Assembly (NCBI RefSeq): GCF_000787375.1
Contig: NZ_JRJU01000015.1
Location: forward strand, 1 to 64,000
DNA from: Halalkalibacter okhensis
GTDB taxonomy: Bacteria > Bacillota > Bacilli > Bacillales > Bacillaceae_D
Length of the DNA: 64,000 nucleotides
Direction: 5' to 3'
Part shown: piece after piece, positions 21,254 to 30,384 of the stretch
Layout: the number at the start of each line of letters is the position of its first letter
Position numbering within the stretch: position 1 is the first letter of the stretch
Notes under the pieces: model-generated
What the model saw: the letters and a program-made list of their open reading frames with translations, nothing else
Database searches by the model: none
What the model was told of the DNA's origin: nothing
Translations under genes and position numbers: made by a program

Positions 21254-22051
21254 TTAGATTAGCTGAAGCAAATGTAAGATTGGCATAACATATATTAAAC
21301 TGTCAAACCGATCTAAAATTCCCCCATGCCCAGGTAGAACATTCCCGGAATCCTTAACAGAGTAATGTCTTTTTAACGCAGATTCAACCAAATCACCTAA
21401 CTGCCCAAATACGGAAGCAACTAGAATTACCATTATTGCCGTTATATAACTAGGGAATATAGGAAAATAAGCATAAAAGACTAATCCTACAATCACAGCA
21501 GCTATTATGCCGCCTATTGAGCCTTCAATGGTTTTTTTCGGACTTATATCAGGCCACAGCTTATTTTTCCCCCATTTACGTCCGACAAAGTAAGCACCTG
21601 AATCCGTTGTCCAAATTAAAAGCAAAACAAAAAATACAAGATACAATCCATAGTCAGGTATTTCTCTTGTCATAATTAAGTAATGAAACCCAAAACCCAC
21701 ATATACAGATGAAAGGATGACAAAACCAACTTGATCAAATGTAAAAGTGTTTTTCGTTATGACTGTAAACATGAGCAATACTAAAATAACAAAAATAAAT
21801 ATTTCTACTTTGGTAAAATGAAACGGAACAACTTGTTCAAACCAGTTTGTTGGAACAAGAAGTAACCACATCGATAATAGACTTATAATTCCCATAACCG
21901 AAATAGGTGCTATTCTCTTCATTTTTAGAAGTTCCACCATAGCTAGTGAAGCCAAAACTGATATAAACAAGGAGAATACCCAACCTCCAAGCCAGACCAT
22001 TGTAACGAAAACAGCTCCACCTACGATCCCGGTAACAATTCTTTGTTTCAT
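21254..22051 (-). CDS. cdsA: Phosphatidate cytidylyltransferase
   Basis: A 265-residue integral membrane enzyme that makes CDP-diacylglycerol, precursor of membrane phospholipids. Seven to eight hydrophobic segments are visible. The C-terminal signature [13 protein letters not shown] followed by [12 protein letters not shown] is intact, including the Asp pairs that bind Mg. It follows uppS after 15 bases and is followed by dxr, the conserved frr-uppS-cdsA-dxr order. Confidence 0.97.
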   Translation of the reverse strand: MKQRIVTGIVGGAVFVTMVWLGGWVFSLFISVLASLAMVELLKMKRIAPISVMGIISLLSMWLLLVPTNWFEQVVPFHFTKVEIFIFVILVLLMFTVITKNTFTFDQVGFVILSSVYVGFGFHYLIMTREIPDYGLYLVFFVLLLIWTTDSGAYFVGRKWGKNKLWPDISPKKTIEGSIGGIIAAVIVGLVFYAYFPIFPSYITAIMVILVASVFGQLGDLVESALKRHYSVKDSGNVLPGHGGILDRFDSLIYVMPILHLLQLI

Positions 22052-22066
22052 ATTCCTTCGCCCCTT

Positions 22067-22834
22067 TTAAACGCCACCGTATCTCCGCGCTCTTTTTTGA
22101 TAGACGGCAATGGCTTCTACTAGGTGCTTTTCGTTAAAATCAGGCCATAGAACATCTGTAAACCAAAATTCACTATACGCCACTTGCCAAAGCATAAAAT
22201 TACTCAGTCGTAGTTCTCCGCTCGTTCGAATAAGAAGATCTGGATCTCGCAACTCTGCAGTCATCAAATGCTCTGTAAGAACCGATTCATCAATTTCAGC
22301 AGGGTGTAATGTTCCGCTTTCTACTTGCTGGGCAATCTCTTTGACTGCATTTATTAATTCAAAACGACTTCCATAATTAAGAGCAAAATTTAATACAAGT
22401 CCCGTGTTGTTTTCTGTCTCTCTTACTGCTTTTGAAACAGCCTTTTTCGTATGTTCTGGTAATTTTTCAATACTCCCCATTAAACGCACCTTCACATTTT
22501 TTTCAATCAATGTTGGTAATTCCTTATTAAGAAAACGTTCAGGCAACTTTAATAAATAGTCCACTTCCGTCTTTGGACGTTTCCAGTTTTCTGTTGAAAA
22601 TGCGTATAATGTTAAGATTTCAACTCCAAGATCATCCGCTTTGCGAACGATTTTGTTAATGACTTTCATACCTTCTCGATGTCCAGCAATCCGTGGCAAA
22701 CCTTTCTGTTTTGCCCAGCGTCCATTTCCATCCATTATTATAGCTATGTGCTTAGGGACATTTATATCATCTATATCTTTGCTTTTCTCTTGCGATGACA
22801 TAGTTGATTTCCATTTTGATAACTTTTCAAGCAT
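22067..22834 (-). CDS. uppS: Undecaprenyl diphosphate synthase
   Basis: A 255-residue cis-prenyltransferase that makes the C55 lipid carrier precursor for peptidoglycan and teichoic acids. IIMDGNGRWAKQKG near residue 32 holds the catalytic Asp35. Later conserved segments are YAFSTENWKRP and the C-terminal DLLIRTSGELRLSNFMLWQ region. The ATG at 22834 is chosen because GGAGGG lies eight bases before it, rather than an upstream in-frame start. It follows the frr terminator, but I found no good promoter. Confidence 0.97.
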   Translation of the reverse strand: MLEKLSKWKSTMSSQEKSKDIDDINVPKHIAIIMDGNGRWAKQKGLPRIAGHREGMKVINKIVRKADDLGVEILTLYAFSTENWKRPKTEVDYLLKLPERFLNKELPTLIEKNVKVRLMGSIEKLPEHTKKAVSKAVRETENNTGLVLNFALNYGSRFELINAVKEIAQQVESGTLHPAEIDESVLTEHLMTAELRDPDLLIRTSGELRLSNFMLWQVAYSEFWFTDVLWPDFNEKHLVEAIAVYQKRARRYGGV

Positions 22835-22922
22835 GTTCGCGCCCTCCATCTATGTAAGCAGCAGGTTCATCTTCATTTAGCATTGCCTTTTTTTCGAAGA
22901 CTCATAACCACTAAGAAAGTGT

Positions 22923-22955
22923 AAAAAACCCCCTAGAATAAAAGAGGGTCTTTTA
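22923..22955 (-). terminator. Terminator after frr
   Basis: GACCCTCT and AGGGGGTT pair around a TTTATTCT loop and are followed by a run of T on the minus strand. A matching run of A on the other side makes it potentially bidirectional. It separates frr from uppS. Confidence 0.8.
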
Positions 22956-22981
22956 CTATGTCTATTTTACATGGAACTAGC

Positions 22982-23539
22982 TTACACTTCCATGATTTCT
23001 TTTTCTTTCTTTTCTGCTACCTCATCTACTTGCGCAATGCTTTTATCTGTCAATTTTTGAACGTCATCAGTACTACGACGAAGCTCGTCTTCTGTCATTT
23101 CGCCATCTTTTTGACGCTTCTTTAAGTCATCATTGGCATCACGACGCACATTACGTACCGCTACCTTCGCATCTTCAGCTGCTTTTTTAACTAACTTAAC
23201 AAGGTCCTTACGGCGTTCTTCCGTTAATGGCGGAATCTGAATACGGATAACCGTTCCATCATTTGATGGTGTTAAGCCAAGGTCAGCCATTTGAATCGCT
23301 CGTTCGATATTGGCAATCGATGACTTATCAAATGGTTGGATCGTAAGTAATCTTGCTTCAGGTACTGAAATCGTTGCTAGTTGATTTAATGGTGTTTCAG
23401 CACCATAGTACTCAACTGTTACACGATCAAGTAGCGCTGGATTCGCACGTCCTGCTCTTAATTTAGCTAATTCGCGGTTTAAAGCTTCAATTGCTTTTGC
23501 CATACGTTGTTCGGCATCTTTTTTTACTTCAGCTGACAT
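22982..23539 (-). CDS. frr: Ribosome recycling factor
   Basis: A 185-residue RRF that with EF-G splits post-termination ribosomes. The [14 protein letters not shown] segment and the C-terminal coiled-coil helices with [20 protein letters not shown] are typical, and the length is exactly that of the family. The ATG overlaps the pyrH stop as TAATG, so translation is coupled. Confidence 0.98.
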   Translation of the reverse strand: MSAEVKKDAEQRMAKAIEALNRELAKLRAGRANPALLDRVTVEYYGAETPLNQLATISVPEARLLTIQPFDKSSIANIERAIQMADLGLTPSNDGTVIRIQIPPLTEERRKDLVKLVKKAAEDAKVAVRNVRRDANDDLKKRQKDGEMTEDELRRSTDDVQKLTDKSIAQVDEVAEKKEKEIMEV

Positions 23540-24258
23540 TATGAGTTCCCCCTTACTAATGTACCAATTTCTTCACCTAATACTGCTCGTTTAATATTGC
23601 CTTCTTCCATAATAGAGAAAACGATTAATGGAATGTCATTATCCATACATAAAGAAGAAGCCGTCGAATCCATTACCGCTAGCCCCTCTTTAAGAACATC
23701 CATGTAAGAGATTTTCGTGTATTTTTTCGCATTCGCATCGACCGACGGATCCGCACTATAAACACCATCTACTTTATTTTTCGCCATTAAGATTACTTCT
23801 GCTTCAATTTCAGCTGCTCTTAATGCAGCTGTCGTATCTGTTGAGAAATAAGGATTTCCAGTTCCAGCAGCAAAAATAACTACACGTTTCTTTTCTAAAT
23901 GGCGGATCGCCTTACGTCGGATGTACGGTTCTGCAACTTGACGCATCTCAATCGATGTTTGAACTCTCGTTTCACACCCAATATCCTCTAGACTATCTTG
24001 TAGAGCTAAAGAATTCATAACTGTTGCTAACATGCCCATATAGTCAGCCGTTGCACGATCCATACCTTTAGCACTTCCAGCCATTCCACGCCAAATGTTG
24101 CCACCGCCAACTACAACAGCTACCTCTACTTGAAGCTCCACAATTTCTTTAATTTGTTTCGCTACAGATTGAATAACAATCGGGTCAATTCCATACCCTT
24201 GTTCTCCCGCTAACGCTTCACCACTTAGCTTTAATATTACTCGTTTATATGTTTGCAT
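23539..24258 (-). CDS. pyrH: UMP kinase
   Basis: A 239-residue bacterial-type UMP kinase (amino acid kinase fold) making UDP from UMP. N-terminal [10 protein letters not shown], the [11 protein letters not shown] loop and the [16 protein letters not shown]-terminal segment are all present. The ATG at 24258 is preferred because GGAGG lies at six-base spacing. It is separated from tsf by a terminator and coupled to frr by a TAATG overlap. Confidence 0.97.
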   Translation of the reverse strand: MQTYKRVILKLSGEALAGEQGYGIDPIVIQSVAKQIKEIVELQVEVAVVVGGGNIWRGMAGSAKGMDRATADYMGMLATVMNSLALQDSLEDIGCETRVQTSIEMRQVAEPYIRRKAIRHLEKKRVVIFAAGTGNPYFSTDTTAALRAAEIEAEVILMAKNKVDGVYSADPSVDANAKKYTKISYMDVLKEGLAVMDSTASSLCMDNDIPLIVFSIMEEGNIKRAVLGEEIGTLVRGNS

Positions 24259-24300
24259 GAAAACCCTCCGGCATGAGTTGAAGTTGTTGTATCCTCTTTG

Positions 24301-24323
24301 AAAAAAGGGACACACTGTGCCCC
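24301..24323 (-). terminator. Intrinsic terminator after tsf
   Basis: GGGGCAC and GTGTCCC (24323-24317 and 24313-24307, one G-U pair) are followed by TTTTTT on the minus strand, directly after the tsf stop. It lies between tsf and pyrH. Confidence 0.85.
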
Positions 24324-24337
24324 TACTCGCAAAAAAT

Positions 24338-25219
24338 TTACTTCTTAACTTGAGACATTACTTCTTCAGCAAAGTTATCTTCGCGCTTTTCCATGCCTTC
24401 TCCAACTTCATAACGGATAAAGCTTTTCACAGAAGCACCTTTATTTTGAACGTATTTACCTACTTTTTGATCGCCATCTTTAACAAATGGTTGATCTAGT
24501 AGACATACTTGCTCAAAATATTTAGAAAGACGGCCTTCTACCATTTTTTCAACGATATTTGCAGGCTTGCCTTCGTTTAATGCTTGTTGAGTTAAAACTT
24601 CACGCTCACGCTCAACTTCTTCTTGTGACACTTCATCACGAGATACATATGTTGGGTTAATTGCAGCCACATGCATTGCAACGTCTTTTGCAAGCTCAGC
24701 ATCAGTTGATCCACCTACTACTGAAAGGACACCAATACGTCCTCCCATATGTAGATATTCACCGAATGCATCGCCATCTTCTTTTTCTACTACTTCAAAA
24801 CGACGCAAAGAAATTTTTTCTCCAATTTTTGCAATAGAAGCATTGATGTATTCTTGAACAGATTGTCCATCTGCAAATGGTTGCTCTAGAGCTTCTTCTA
24901 CAGATGCAGGAGTGTTAGAGATAAGGTGTGAAGCTAGGTCTCCAACTAGTTTTTGGAAGTTCTCGTTTTTAGCTACGAAGTCTGTTTCAGAGTTAACTTC
25001 AACGATAACTGCTTTGTTTCCTTCAGACTTTACAAGAGCAAGACCTTCAGCCGCTACACGATCAGCTTTCTTTGCAGCACTTGCAATTCCTTTTTCACGA
25101 AGGAAATCTACCGCTTTCTCCATATCACCATTCGTTTCAGTTAATGCCTTCTTACAATCCATCATTCCTGCGCCAGTTTTTTCGCGCAACTCTTTTACCA
25201 TACTTGCTGTTACAGCCAT
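24338..25219 (-). CDS. tsf: Translation elongation factor Ts
   Basis: A 293-residue guanine nucleotide exchange factor for EF-Tu. The N-terminal UBA-like module with [16 protein letters not shown] and the [10 protein letters not shown] core are typical, and [16 protein letters not shown] lies in the middle. GGAGG precedes the ATG. It lies 141 bases downstream of rpsB, with two terminator-like hairpins between them, so its level relative to S2 probably depends on read-through or a separate promoter. Confidence 0.98.
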   Translation of the reverse strand: MAVTASMVKELREKTGAGMMDCKKALTETNGDMEKAVDFLREKGIASAAKKADRVAAEGLALVKSEGNKAVIVEVNSETDFVAKNENFQKLVGDLASHLISNTPASVEEALEQPFADGQSVQEYINASIAKIGEKISLRRFEVVEKEDGDAFGEYLHMGGRIGVLSVVGGSTDAELAKDVAMHVAAINPTYVSRDEVSQEEVEREREVLTQQALNEGKPANIVEKMVEGRLSKYFEQVCLLDQPFVKDGDQKVGKYVQNKGASVKSFIRYEVGEGMEKREDNFAEEVMSQVKK

Positions 25220-25272
25220 TCAAAACGCCTCCTTAATAGTGTCAGTATGTACACGTACACAAACGTATAAAC

Positions 25273-25295
25273 AAAAATTACTTTTGAAAAGTAAT
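25273..25295 (-). terminator. Second rpsB-tsf hairpin, terminator-like
   Basis: ATTACTTT and AAAGTAAT form an 8-bp stem around a three-base loop and are followed by TTTTTG on the minus strand. It lies immediately downstream of a first terminator, making a tandem pair ahead of tsf. Confidence 0.65.
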
Positions 25296-25303
25296 CAAAT
25301 TTA

Positions 25304-25342
25304 CAAAAAAAGATGGCAAAAGGGTAATCCCCCTTTACCACC
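25304..25342 (-). terminator. First rpsB-tsf terminator
   Basis: GGTGGTAAAGGG and CCCTTTTGCCATC pair (with wobble pairs) around a short loop, followed by seven T on the minus strand. It starts about 18 bases after the rpsB stop. It may act as an attenuator between rpsB and tsf. Confidence 0.8.
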
Positions 25343-25360
25343 CTTTTTTAGTAAATGAAA

Positions 25361-26083
25361 TTAAGCTGTTGTTGTTTCTTCAACTTCAGTTGCTTCTTCT
25401 TCACCAGAAGTAGCTTCGATTACTGCATCTGCCATTTTACCTGTTAAAAGTTTAACAGCACGGATTGCATCATCGTTTCCTGGAATTACATAATCAATTT
25501 CATCAGGGTCACAGTTTGTATCTACAATTGCAACAATTGGAATGTTCAACTTGTGAGCTTCCGCAATTGCAATGCGCTCTTTACGAGGATCAATAACAAA
25601 AAGTGCATCAGGAATTCCTTGCATATCCTTGATACCGCCTAAGAACTTCTCTAAACGATCCATTTCCTTTTTAAGAAGAATAACTTCTTTCTTAGGAAGA
25701 ACATCGAATGTACCGTCTTCTTGCATCTTTTCAAGATTCTTAAGACGAGTAATACGCTTTTGGATTGTTTCAAAGTTCGTTAATGTACCACCTAACCAAC
25801 GTTGGTTAATGAAGTACATACCACAACGCTCAGCTTCTTCTTTAACTGAATCTTGAGCTTGCTTTTTCGTACCAACGAAAAGGATTTTTCCTCCGTCAGC
25901 TGCTAAGTCACGTACAAAGTTATACGCTTCCTCAACCTTTTTGACTGTCTTTTGTAAGTCAATAATGTAAATACCGTTACGTTCTGTGAAGATGTAGCGA
26001 TCCATCTTAGGGTTCCAACGACGAGTTTGGTGACCGAAGTGTACCCCAGCTTCTAGTAATTGCTTCATGGAGATTACTGCCAC
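25361..26083 (-). CDS. rpsB: 30S ribosomal protein S2
   Basis: A 240-residue S2. [22 protein letters not shown] at the N-terminus (split here by its GVHFGH core) and [19 protein letters not shown] are family hallmarks, and the acidic C-terminal tail is variable. The GTG at 26083 is chosen because AAAGGAGGTG precedes it at correct distance and the product then begins as in other Bacillus S2 proteins. The gene has its own promoter and a structured leader. Confidence 0.98.
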   Translation of the reverse strand: MAVISMKQLLEAGVHFGHQTRRWNPKMDRYIFTERNGIYIIDLQKTVKKVEEAYNFVRDLAADGGKILFVGTKKQAQDSVKEEAERCGMYFINQRWLGGTLTNFETIQKRITRLKNLEKMQEDGTFDVLPKKEVILLKKEMDRLEKFLGGIKDMQGIPDALFVIDPRKERIAIAEAHKLNIPIVAIVDTNCDPDEIDYVIPGNDDAIRAVKLLTGKMADAVIEATSGEEEATEVEETTTA

Positions 26084-26121
26084 ATCAAACACCTCCTTTA
26101 AAATTGGTTTTTTTTATCCTC

Positions 26122-26179
26122 CGCTCTCATCATCTCTATGCGACACTGATAAATCAGCACCATCACATAAATTAGAGCG
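26122..26179 (-). promoter_or_regulatory. rpsB leader hairpin
   Basis: In the roughly 100-nt rpsB leader, CGCTCT (26179-26174) pairs with AGAGCG (26127-26122). Inside this, TATGTGA pairs with TCGCATA and TGCTGA with TCAGTG, giving a long interrupted stem-loop capped by TTTA. Such structures ahead of rpsB mediate S2 autoregulation in some bacteria. That function is inferred here; only the pairing is seen. Confidence 0.5.
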
Positions 26180-26203
26180 CGTGTGTGATTAACACCGTTG
26201 ATT

Positions 26204-26232
26204 AATATATCATATGAGAAGCCTTGTTGCAA
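26204..26232 (-). promoter_or_regulatory. Sigma-A promoter of rpsB
   Basis: -35 TTGCAA (26232-26227) and -10 TATATT (26209-26204) with a 17-bp spacer on the minus strand, starting only 14 bases after the swrB stop. The -35 hexamer matches that of the rpsO promoter. Confidence 0.7.
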
Positions 26233-26245
26233 GCAGAATTAGACA

Positions 26246-26725
26246 TTAACGATAAAATTTCAACATTAATTCTACTTCTCCTTTTCCTAAATTTAATTTT
26301 TTGGCTATTTGCTCTGGACTTAACCCTTGTTTCGATAGGATAATAACTTTTGTTGTATCAGATTGTTGGTACATATCCTCATCCTCTTCTTCTAGATTTG
26401 GAATTGGAGGATGGTAGGCTTTATATTTATCCGTTTCCTCTTCAAATTGTTCGATTGTTTCGTGTTTTTGTTTAGTTACACTTGAAGGAGAGACTAATTT
26501 AGCTTCATTTGCCGTTGAATCTTTATATTCGTTTATTCGCTTTAGTAATTGCTCATTTTCTTCTTTCATTTCTATAGTATAGGAAACAAGTAAATCCTCA
26601 ATTTCACTTTTTAAATGATCGTAGTCTTCTTTCGAATGATGTGACTGTTGTCTCATAAGAGTTAGAATCCATAAAAAAGTAAATGCATGAAGGAGCAAAC
26701 TAATGGTAATGAGTAGTGTCGTCAT
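26246..26725 (-). CDS. swrB: SwrB-like swarming/flagellar assembly protein
   Basis: A 159-residue protein with one N-terminal membrane helix (about residues 2-22), a charged coiled-coil region, and a C-terminal helix-turn-helix-like end LSPEQIAKKLNLGKGEVELML. The same layout and position, last gene of the fla/che operon just before rpsB, is that of B. subtilis SwrB (YlxL), which promotes flagellar export apparatus maturation. Similarity in the middle is low. The ATG at 26725 has AAAGGA upstream; an in-frame TTG six codons earlier overlaps the previous stop. Confidence 0.8.
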   Translation of the reverse strand: MTTLLITISLLLHAFTFLWILTLMRQQSHHSKEDYDHLKSEIEDLLVSYTIEMKEENEQLLKRINEYKDSTANEAKLVSPSSVTKQKHETIEQFEEETDKYKAYHPPIPNLEEEDEDMYQQSDTTKVIILSKQGLSPEQIAKKLNLGKGEVELMLKFYR

Positions 26726-26739
26726 AACTTCATCCTTTC

Positions 26740-27045
26740 TCAACCAGAAAAATCAATATAATTCCCTTTAAAAGGATGTTTTTTTTGTTCCTCACAACTC
26801 TCATCCTCTTGATGCTGACGCTTTCTATGCTGTTGATGTTTGTTGTTTCCTTCTTTTTTGAGTCTCGTTTTTTCATTAGCGCCTGATTCATTTACTTGCT
26901 TTCTTTTCCGTAGGTCTTCTTCTTTTTGTTGCTGAGTCAATACATTATGACTTACCTGTCCGCGCTGCTGTAACTGTTCTTGAATCTTTCCAGATTTCTG
27001 AGACATAGGAAATGAGCCTTGCACCTCAATCGGACGTAAACTCAT
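26740..27045 (-). CDS. Small basic protein of the flagellar operon, unknown function
   Basis: A 101-residue, highly charged Q/K/E-rich protein with no membrane segment. It starts MSLRPIEVQGSFP and ends HPFKGNYIDFSG. The middle is low-complexity and probably disordered. Its ribosome-binding site AAAGGAGTG lies inside the last codons of fapA, and its stop abuts swrB, so it is a genuine operon member. From memory, small proteins with a similar N-terminal start and a HPxKGxxIDxxG-like end occur near sigD in other flagellated Firmicutes; a search is needed to confirm it. B. subtilis has no gene here. Confidence 0.65.
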   Translation of the reverse strand: MSLRPIEVQGSFPMSQKSGKIQEQLQQRGQVSHNVLTQQQKEEDLRKRKQVNESGANEKTRLKKEGNNKHQQHRKRQHQEDESCEEQKKHPFKGNYIDFSG

Positions 27046-27049
27046 GAAA

Positions 27050-28429
27050 TCACACTCCTTTTATGACAATTTCGTTATCAACAAGTGAGATACAGGGTTG
27101 GTGATAAGTCGATATTAAGTTACGGCGGTACTTTCCAAATTGGACGTTAACATTGGGATAGATCATTCTGTTGCTTTTTACAAATCCAAGAAGTTCTTGT
27201 TGTTCCAGTTGCCCCTGTTGAAGCTGTTCTAACTCTCTCATTTGTTTTTTGACTAACTGAAGCGAATTAAGCACCCTTAATTTCATTAGCTTTTCTTTGT
27301 TAGTTAATTCACCTGATTGCTTTTCTTTTTCTATGTAAAGTTTTAACAGCTTTCCTAATTTCATAAATTCGTCTTTTATTCGAGTGAGTTCATTTTCTTT
27401 TTCTCTTCTATCATTAATCTCTTGTTCGTGTAGTCCGATAAATAATTCTGTCTTCGTTTGCATTTCATTTCCTATTTCATTTGCGATGATATGCTTTTTT
27501 GCAGAAAGGCTCCCCCCAACGATTAACCCTTTTCCGCCAACACAAATGATTTGTTCATCCGTCGTACAATCACTATGTAAAATTGCTTGATTTACTTCAA
27601 TCTGGCCGTTAGCTCTTACCGTCCCTTCATTGATAAATGTAGTCTGTACCATACCTGCTGCTTCAATAAGTGAATGATTTTGACCAACAATACCAGCACC
27701 AATAAAGACAGAGCCTCCCGCTCTTAACGTTGCTGATTCAACGGTTCCGGAAACTCGGATGTCCCCACCAGCTTCAACTGCAAATCCAGAAGGTACGTTC
27801 CCACGAATATTCACATTCCCAACAAATGAAATATTTCCAGTCTTCATCGAAAGGTCCCCATTCACTTCAAATGTAGGGTGAACATGGATCGTATTGCGAT
27901 CTATACTTATTTGTCCATCTATCAGTGAATATAGGGCTTGCTCATTCTCTTCAATTCGTGTATTTTTCCCTTCATATAAAGTGAAATCTCTGCCCGGTAT
28001 CGGTTCAATCGCTTCACCACATACATTAAACCCTCTTTCTCCTATTGTTGCCTTCACTTTCTTGCCAATTATATCGCCATCTGAAACAGAAGGAATTGTA
28101 AGGAAGTCCTTTAAGTTCATTTGACTTACCGACTCAATCAGACAATCTTTTTTATGTGGTAGTAATGGTTGTAAATAAGCATTACTACCAGCTATTGCTT
28201 GCTTTCCAGAAGCAATTACAACCCTTTTGGTAACATTCTCGTTCCTCGTTGTGAGGTTCTCGATTTTCGTATAATCGATTCCAGAAGTCACCCCTTTTTC
28301 AGTTAGAAATTGAACAAAGGCAGCACTTGTGAGTTCCATATGTTTTGGCATTTTTGTATGTTCAATAATGAATGCTTTCATTTTATCTCTTGATACAGTG
28401 ACCTCATAAAATTGTTCCAAATCATTCAT
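27050..28429 (-). CDS. FapA/DUF342 family flagellar-locus protein
   Basis: A 459-residue protein of the FapA (DUF342) family. The N-terminal part has the GDIIGKKVKATIGERGFNV segment. The middle is a series of short Gly-rich strands (VNIRGNVPSGFAVEAGGDI, then GTVESATLRAGGSVFIGAG) typical of a bactofilin-like right-handed beta helix. The C-terminal third (about 310-410) is a coiled coil. The start is taken as the ATG at 28429 with AAGGA ten bases upstream; a TTG three codons earlier is possible. It sits between sigD and the small basic protein. B. subtilis lacks it at this place. Function is unknown; a scaffold role in flagellar or surface assembly is a guess. Confidence 0.8.
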   Translation of the reverse strand: MNDLEQFYEVTVSRDKMKAFIIEHTKMPKHMELTSAAFVQFLTEKGVTSGIDYTKIENLTTRNENVTKRVVIASGKQAIAGSNAYLQPLLPHKKDCLIESVSQMNLKDFLTIPSVSDGDIIGKKVKATIGERGFNVCGEAIEPIPGRDFTLYEGKNTRIEENEQALYSLIDGQISIDRNTIHVHPTFEVNGDLSMKTGNISFVGNVNIRGNVPSGFAVEAGGDIRVSGTVESATLRAGGSVFIGAGIVGQNHSLIEAAGMVQTTFINEGTVRANGQIEVNQAILHSDCTTDEQIICVGGKGLIVGGSLSAKKHIIANEIGNEMQTKTELFIGLHEQEINDRREKENELTRIKDEFMKLGKLLKLYIEKEKQSGELTNKEKLMKLRVLNSLQLVKKQMRELEQLQQGQLEQQELLGFVKSNRMIYPNVNVQFGKYRRNLISTYHQPCISLVDNEIVIKGV

Positions 28430-28452
28430 CTTGATCAAGTCCTTATCAGTTA

Positions 28453-29211
28453 TTAATAAGATTTCCTCATCACCTGTTGAAGTTTAAACAAAGTTTTTGA
28501 ATGTATTTGTGAAATCCGAGATGTTGAAAGTTCAAGAATTTGCCCTATTTCCGTCAATGTCAATTCCTCAAAATAAAATAAACTAATAACTAGTCTCTCC
28601 TTTTCAGGAAGCTCATTTATGACCTTTGCTAATTCTTTCTTCGTCTCTTCATCAGTTGAATATTGTTCAGGGGTTTTTGCATCCTTGTCCTCTATAATGG
28701 ATGCATATGTTTCATTATTAGATGATTCCTGCCCTTCTTCATCAATGGACAGAACATTGGAAGTGACATATTCCGACATCACTTGTTCGACTTCTTGCGC
28801 TTGCATATTTAGTTCAGACGCTATTTCATCGCTAGTAACATATCGACCTTTTTGTTGCTCTAACTTTTCTGTTGTCAACTCAATTTTCTTAATTTTATCT
28901 CTTGTCGACCTAGGAAGCCAGTCTTCTTTTCGAAGTCCATCTATAATGGCACCTCTAACTCTAAAAGAAGCGTATGTATCAAATTTTAATTCTCTTGTTG
29001 GATCAAACTTTTCTAATGCATCATACAATCCTATTAGACCATGACTTTTCAGGTCTTCGGATCGAACATTCTTGGGCAACCCGACAGATATTCGTTTTAC
29101 ATGATAATCTACAAGGGGCATGTAACGACGAATCAATTCATCACAAGCAGTATGGCTTCTCTCTAAAATCCATTTATCCCAGAGTACTTGATCTTCTGTT
29201 ACATGTCCCAT
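28453..29211 (-). CDS. sigD: RNA polymerase sigma-D (FliA-type) factor
   Basis: A 252-residue sigma-70 family member of the FliA/SigD group, which transcribes late flagellar, autolysin and chemotaxis genes. Region 2 has LIGLYDALEKFDPTRELKFDTYA (core LEKFDPTRELKFDTYA), and RVRGAIIDGLRKEDWLPRS is diagnostic of the flagellar group. Region 4 has LTLTEIGQILELSTSRISQIH. It follows cheD after 47 bases and lies late in the operon as in B. subtilis, where distance from the promoter affects motility switching. Confidence 0.97.
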   Translation of the reverse strand: MGHVTEDQVLWDKWILERSHTACDELIRRYMPLVDYHVKRISVGLPKNVRSEDLKSHGLIGLYDALEKFDPTRELKFDTYASFRVRGAIIDGLRKEDWLPRSTRDKIKKIELTTEKLEQQKGRYVTSDEIASELNMQAQEVEQVMSEYVTSNVLSIDEEGQESSNNETYASIIEDKDAKTPEQYSTDEETKKELAKVINELPEKERLVISLFYFEELTLTEIGQILELSTSRISQIHSKTLFKLQQVMRKSY

Positions 29212-29258
29212 AATGTACCTCCATTTAACGCGTTATTAAAGTTATGTATTGCTTTGGA

Positions 29259-29750
29259 TTATATTTCCTTTATTCCTTGATTCACTGTACGTATTTGTAA
29301 CCGTTTCGACTGCGGATCAAACTCAATTGTTCTTCCACTTTTCCCACCAACATCTTCGGAGAGCAAGGGAATTCTTAAATCTTTTAATGTTTCTTTAACA
29401 GCTTCCACATTACGTGGTCCAATCCTCATTAAATCAGTACTGCCTGTAGAAAAGGTGAACATCTGTGCTCCGCCTGCAATTTTTGCTTTCAGTGCATAGT
29501 TTTTCGCACCCATTTTCTGTAGTTCAATTAATAAAGCAGGAATCGCTGTATCTGCATATTTGGCAACATTTGTCTTCTCTTGCCTACTCAGTGAAGAATT
29601 GGGTAGCATGATATGCGCCATTCCTGCCACTAGTTTGAATTCGTCGTAAATAACAATTCCAACGCAGGATCCAAGCCCCGAAGTACGGATGATATTAGGA
29701 GGAGTGACAACATTTAAGTCTGCCATTCCGACTTTAATGACATCACTCAT
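29259..29750 (-). CDS. cheD: Chemoreceptor glutamine deamidase CheD
   Basis: A 163-residue CheD that deamidates receptor glutamines and binds CheC to stimulate its CheY-P phosphatase. The catalytic Cys is in GLGSCVGI near residue 29, the His in MAHIMLP near 46 and the Thr in ADTA near 68. The start overlaps the cheC stop by eight bases (ATGAGTGA), implying coupled translation and matching their physical partnership. Confidence 0.97.
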   Translation of the reverse strand: MSDVIKVGMADLNVVTPPNIIRTSGLGSCVGIVIYDEFKLVAGMAHIMLPNSSLSRQEKTNVAKYADTAIPALLIELQKMGAKNYALKAKIAGGAQMFTFSTGSTDLMRIGPRNVEAVKETLKDLRIPLLSEDVGGKSGRTIEFDPQSKRLQIRTVNQGIKEI

Positions 29751-30384
29751 TCACATTCACTCCTAATGCTGTAAAGATTTTTTCAAAAGAATCTGGATCA
29801 GGTAATAAAAAGAAATGACCAGATATCGGATGCTCAACTTCTCCTAGCTCCGTCATATGTGTATCAACAACGATAGCATAATCTGCTACTTGTGAAAGGG
29901 GAATCAGCCCATAGCTTACTATCGCTCCTGCCATGTCTACACTAAACTCAGGAACAGAAGGCTGTAAGGATAAACGTGTAAAGTCAGCAAGAGACGAAAG
30001 ATATGATCCCGCCAAAATATTGCCCACTTCTAAAAGTGCAGATACGCCCATTTCCTCAAAAGGTGGTTCATCTAATTGAAATGAATTGATACTTGTTATA
30101 TGTCGGATCATTTTTTCTGTGTTCTCAATCGTAGAAATAAAGAACATACTGCCAGGAGCTTCTCCATCAATTCTTAAAAAGATAGCGGCTACTTTCGTTT
30201 CCGCTCCACCAACTTGCTCAGGAAGATCCTGAAATGAAACAACTCGAACCGCCGGTACACTCATATCGATGGTTTTATTCACCAATTGTGATAAAGCTGT
30301 GGCAGCATGTCTCGCGCCAATATTACCAATTTCTTTTAACACATCTAAATGATGCGGCTTCAATTTCTGAATAAACTCCCCCAT
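29743..30384 (-). CDS. cheC: CheY-P phosphatase CheC
   Basis: A 213-residue CheC with both duplicated phosphatase motifs: DVLKEIGNIGARHAATALS near residue 14 and SALLEVGNILAGSYLSSL near 113, each with the E-x-x-N pair. It dephosphorylates CheY-P and works with CheD in adaptation. It starts only 13 bases after the cheB stop, with a good GGGGAGG site. In B. subtilis cheA and cheW lie between cheB and cheC; here they are absent. Confidence 0.97.
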   Translation of the reverse strand: MGEFIQKLKPHHLDVLKEIGNIGARHAATALSQLVNKTIDMSVPAVRVVSFQDLPEQVGGAETKVAAIFLRIDGEAPGSMFFISTIENTEKMIRHITSINSFQLDEPPFEEMGVSALLEVGNILAGSYLSSLADFTRLSLQPSVPEFSVDMAGAIVSYGLIPLSQVADYAIVVDTHMTELGEVEHPISGHFFLLPDPDSFEKIFTALGVNVNE

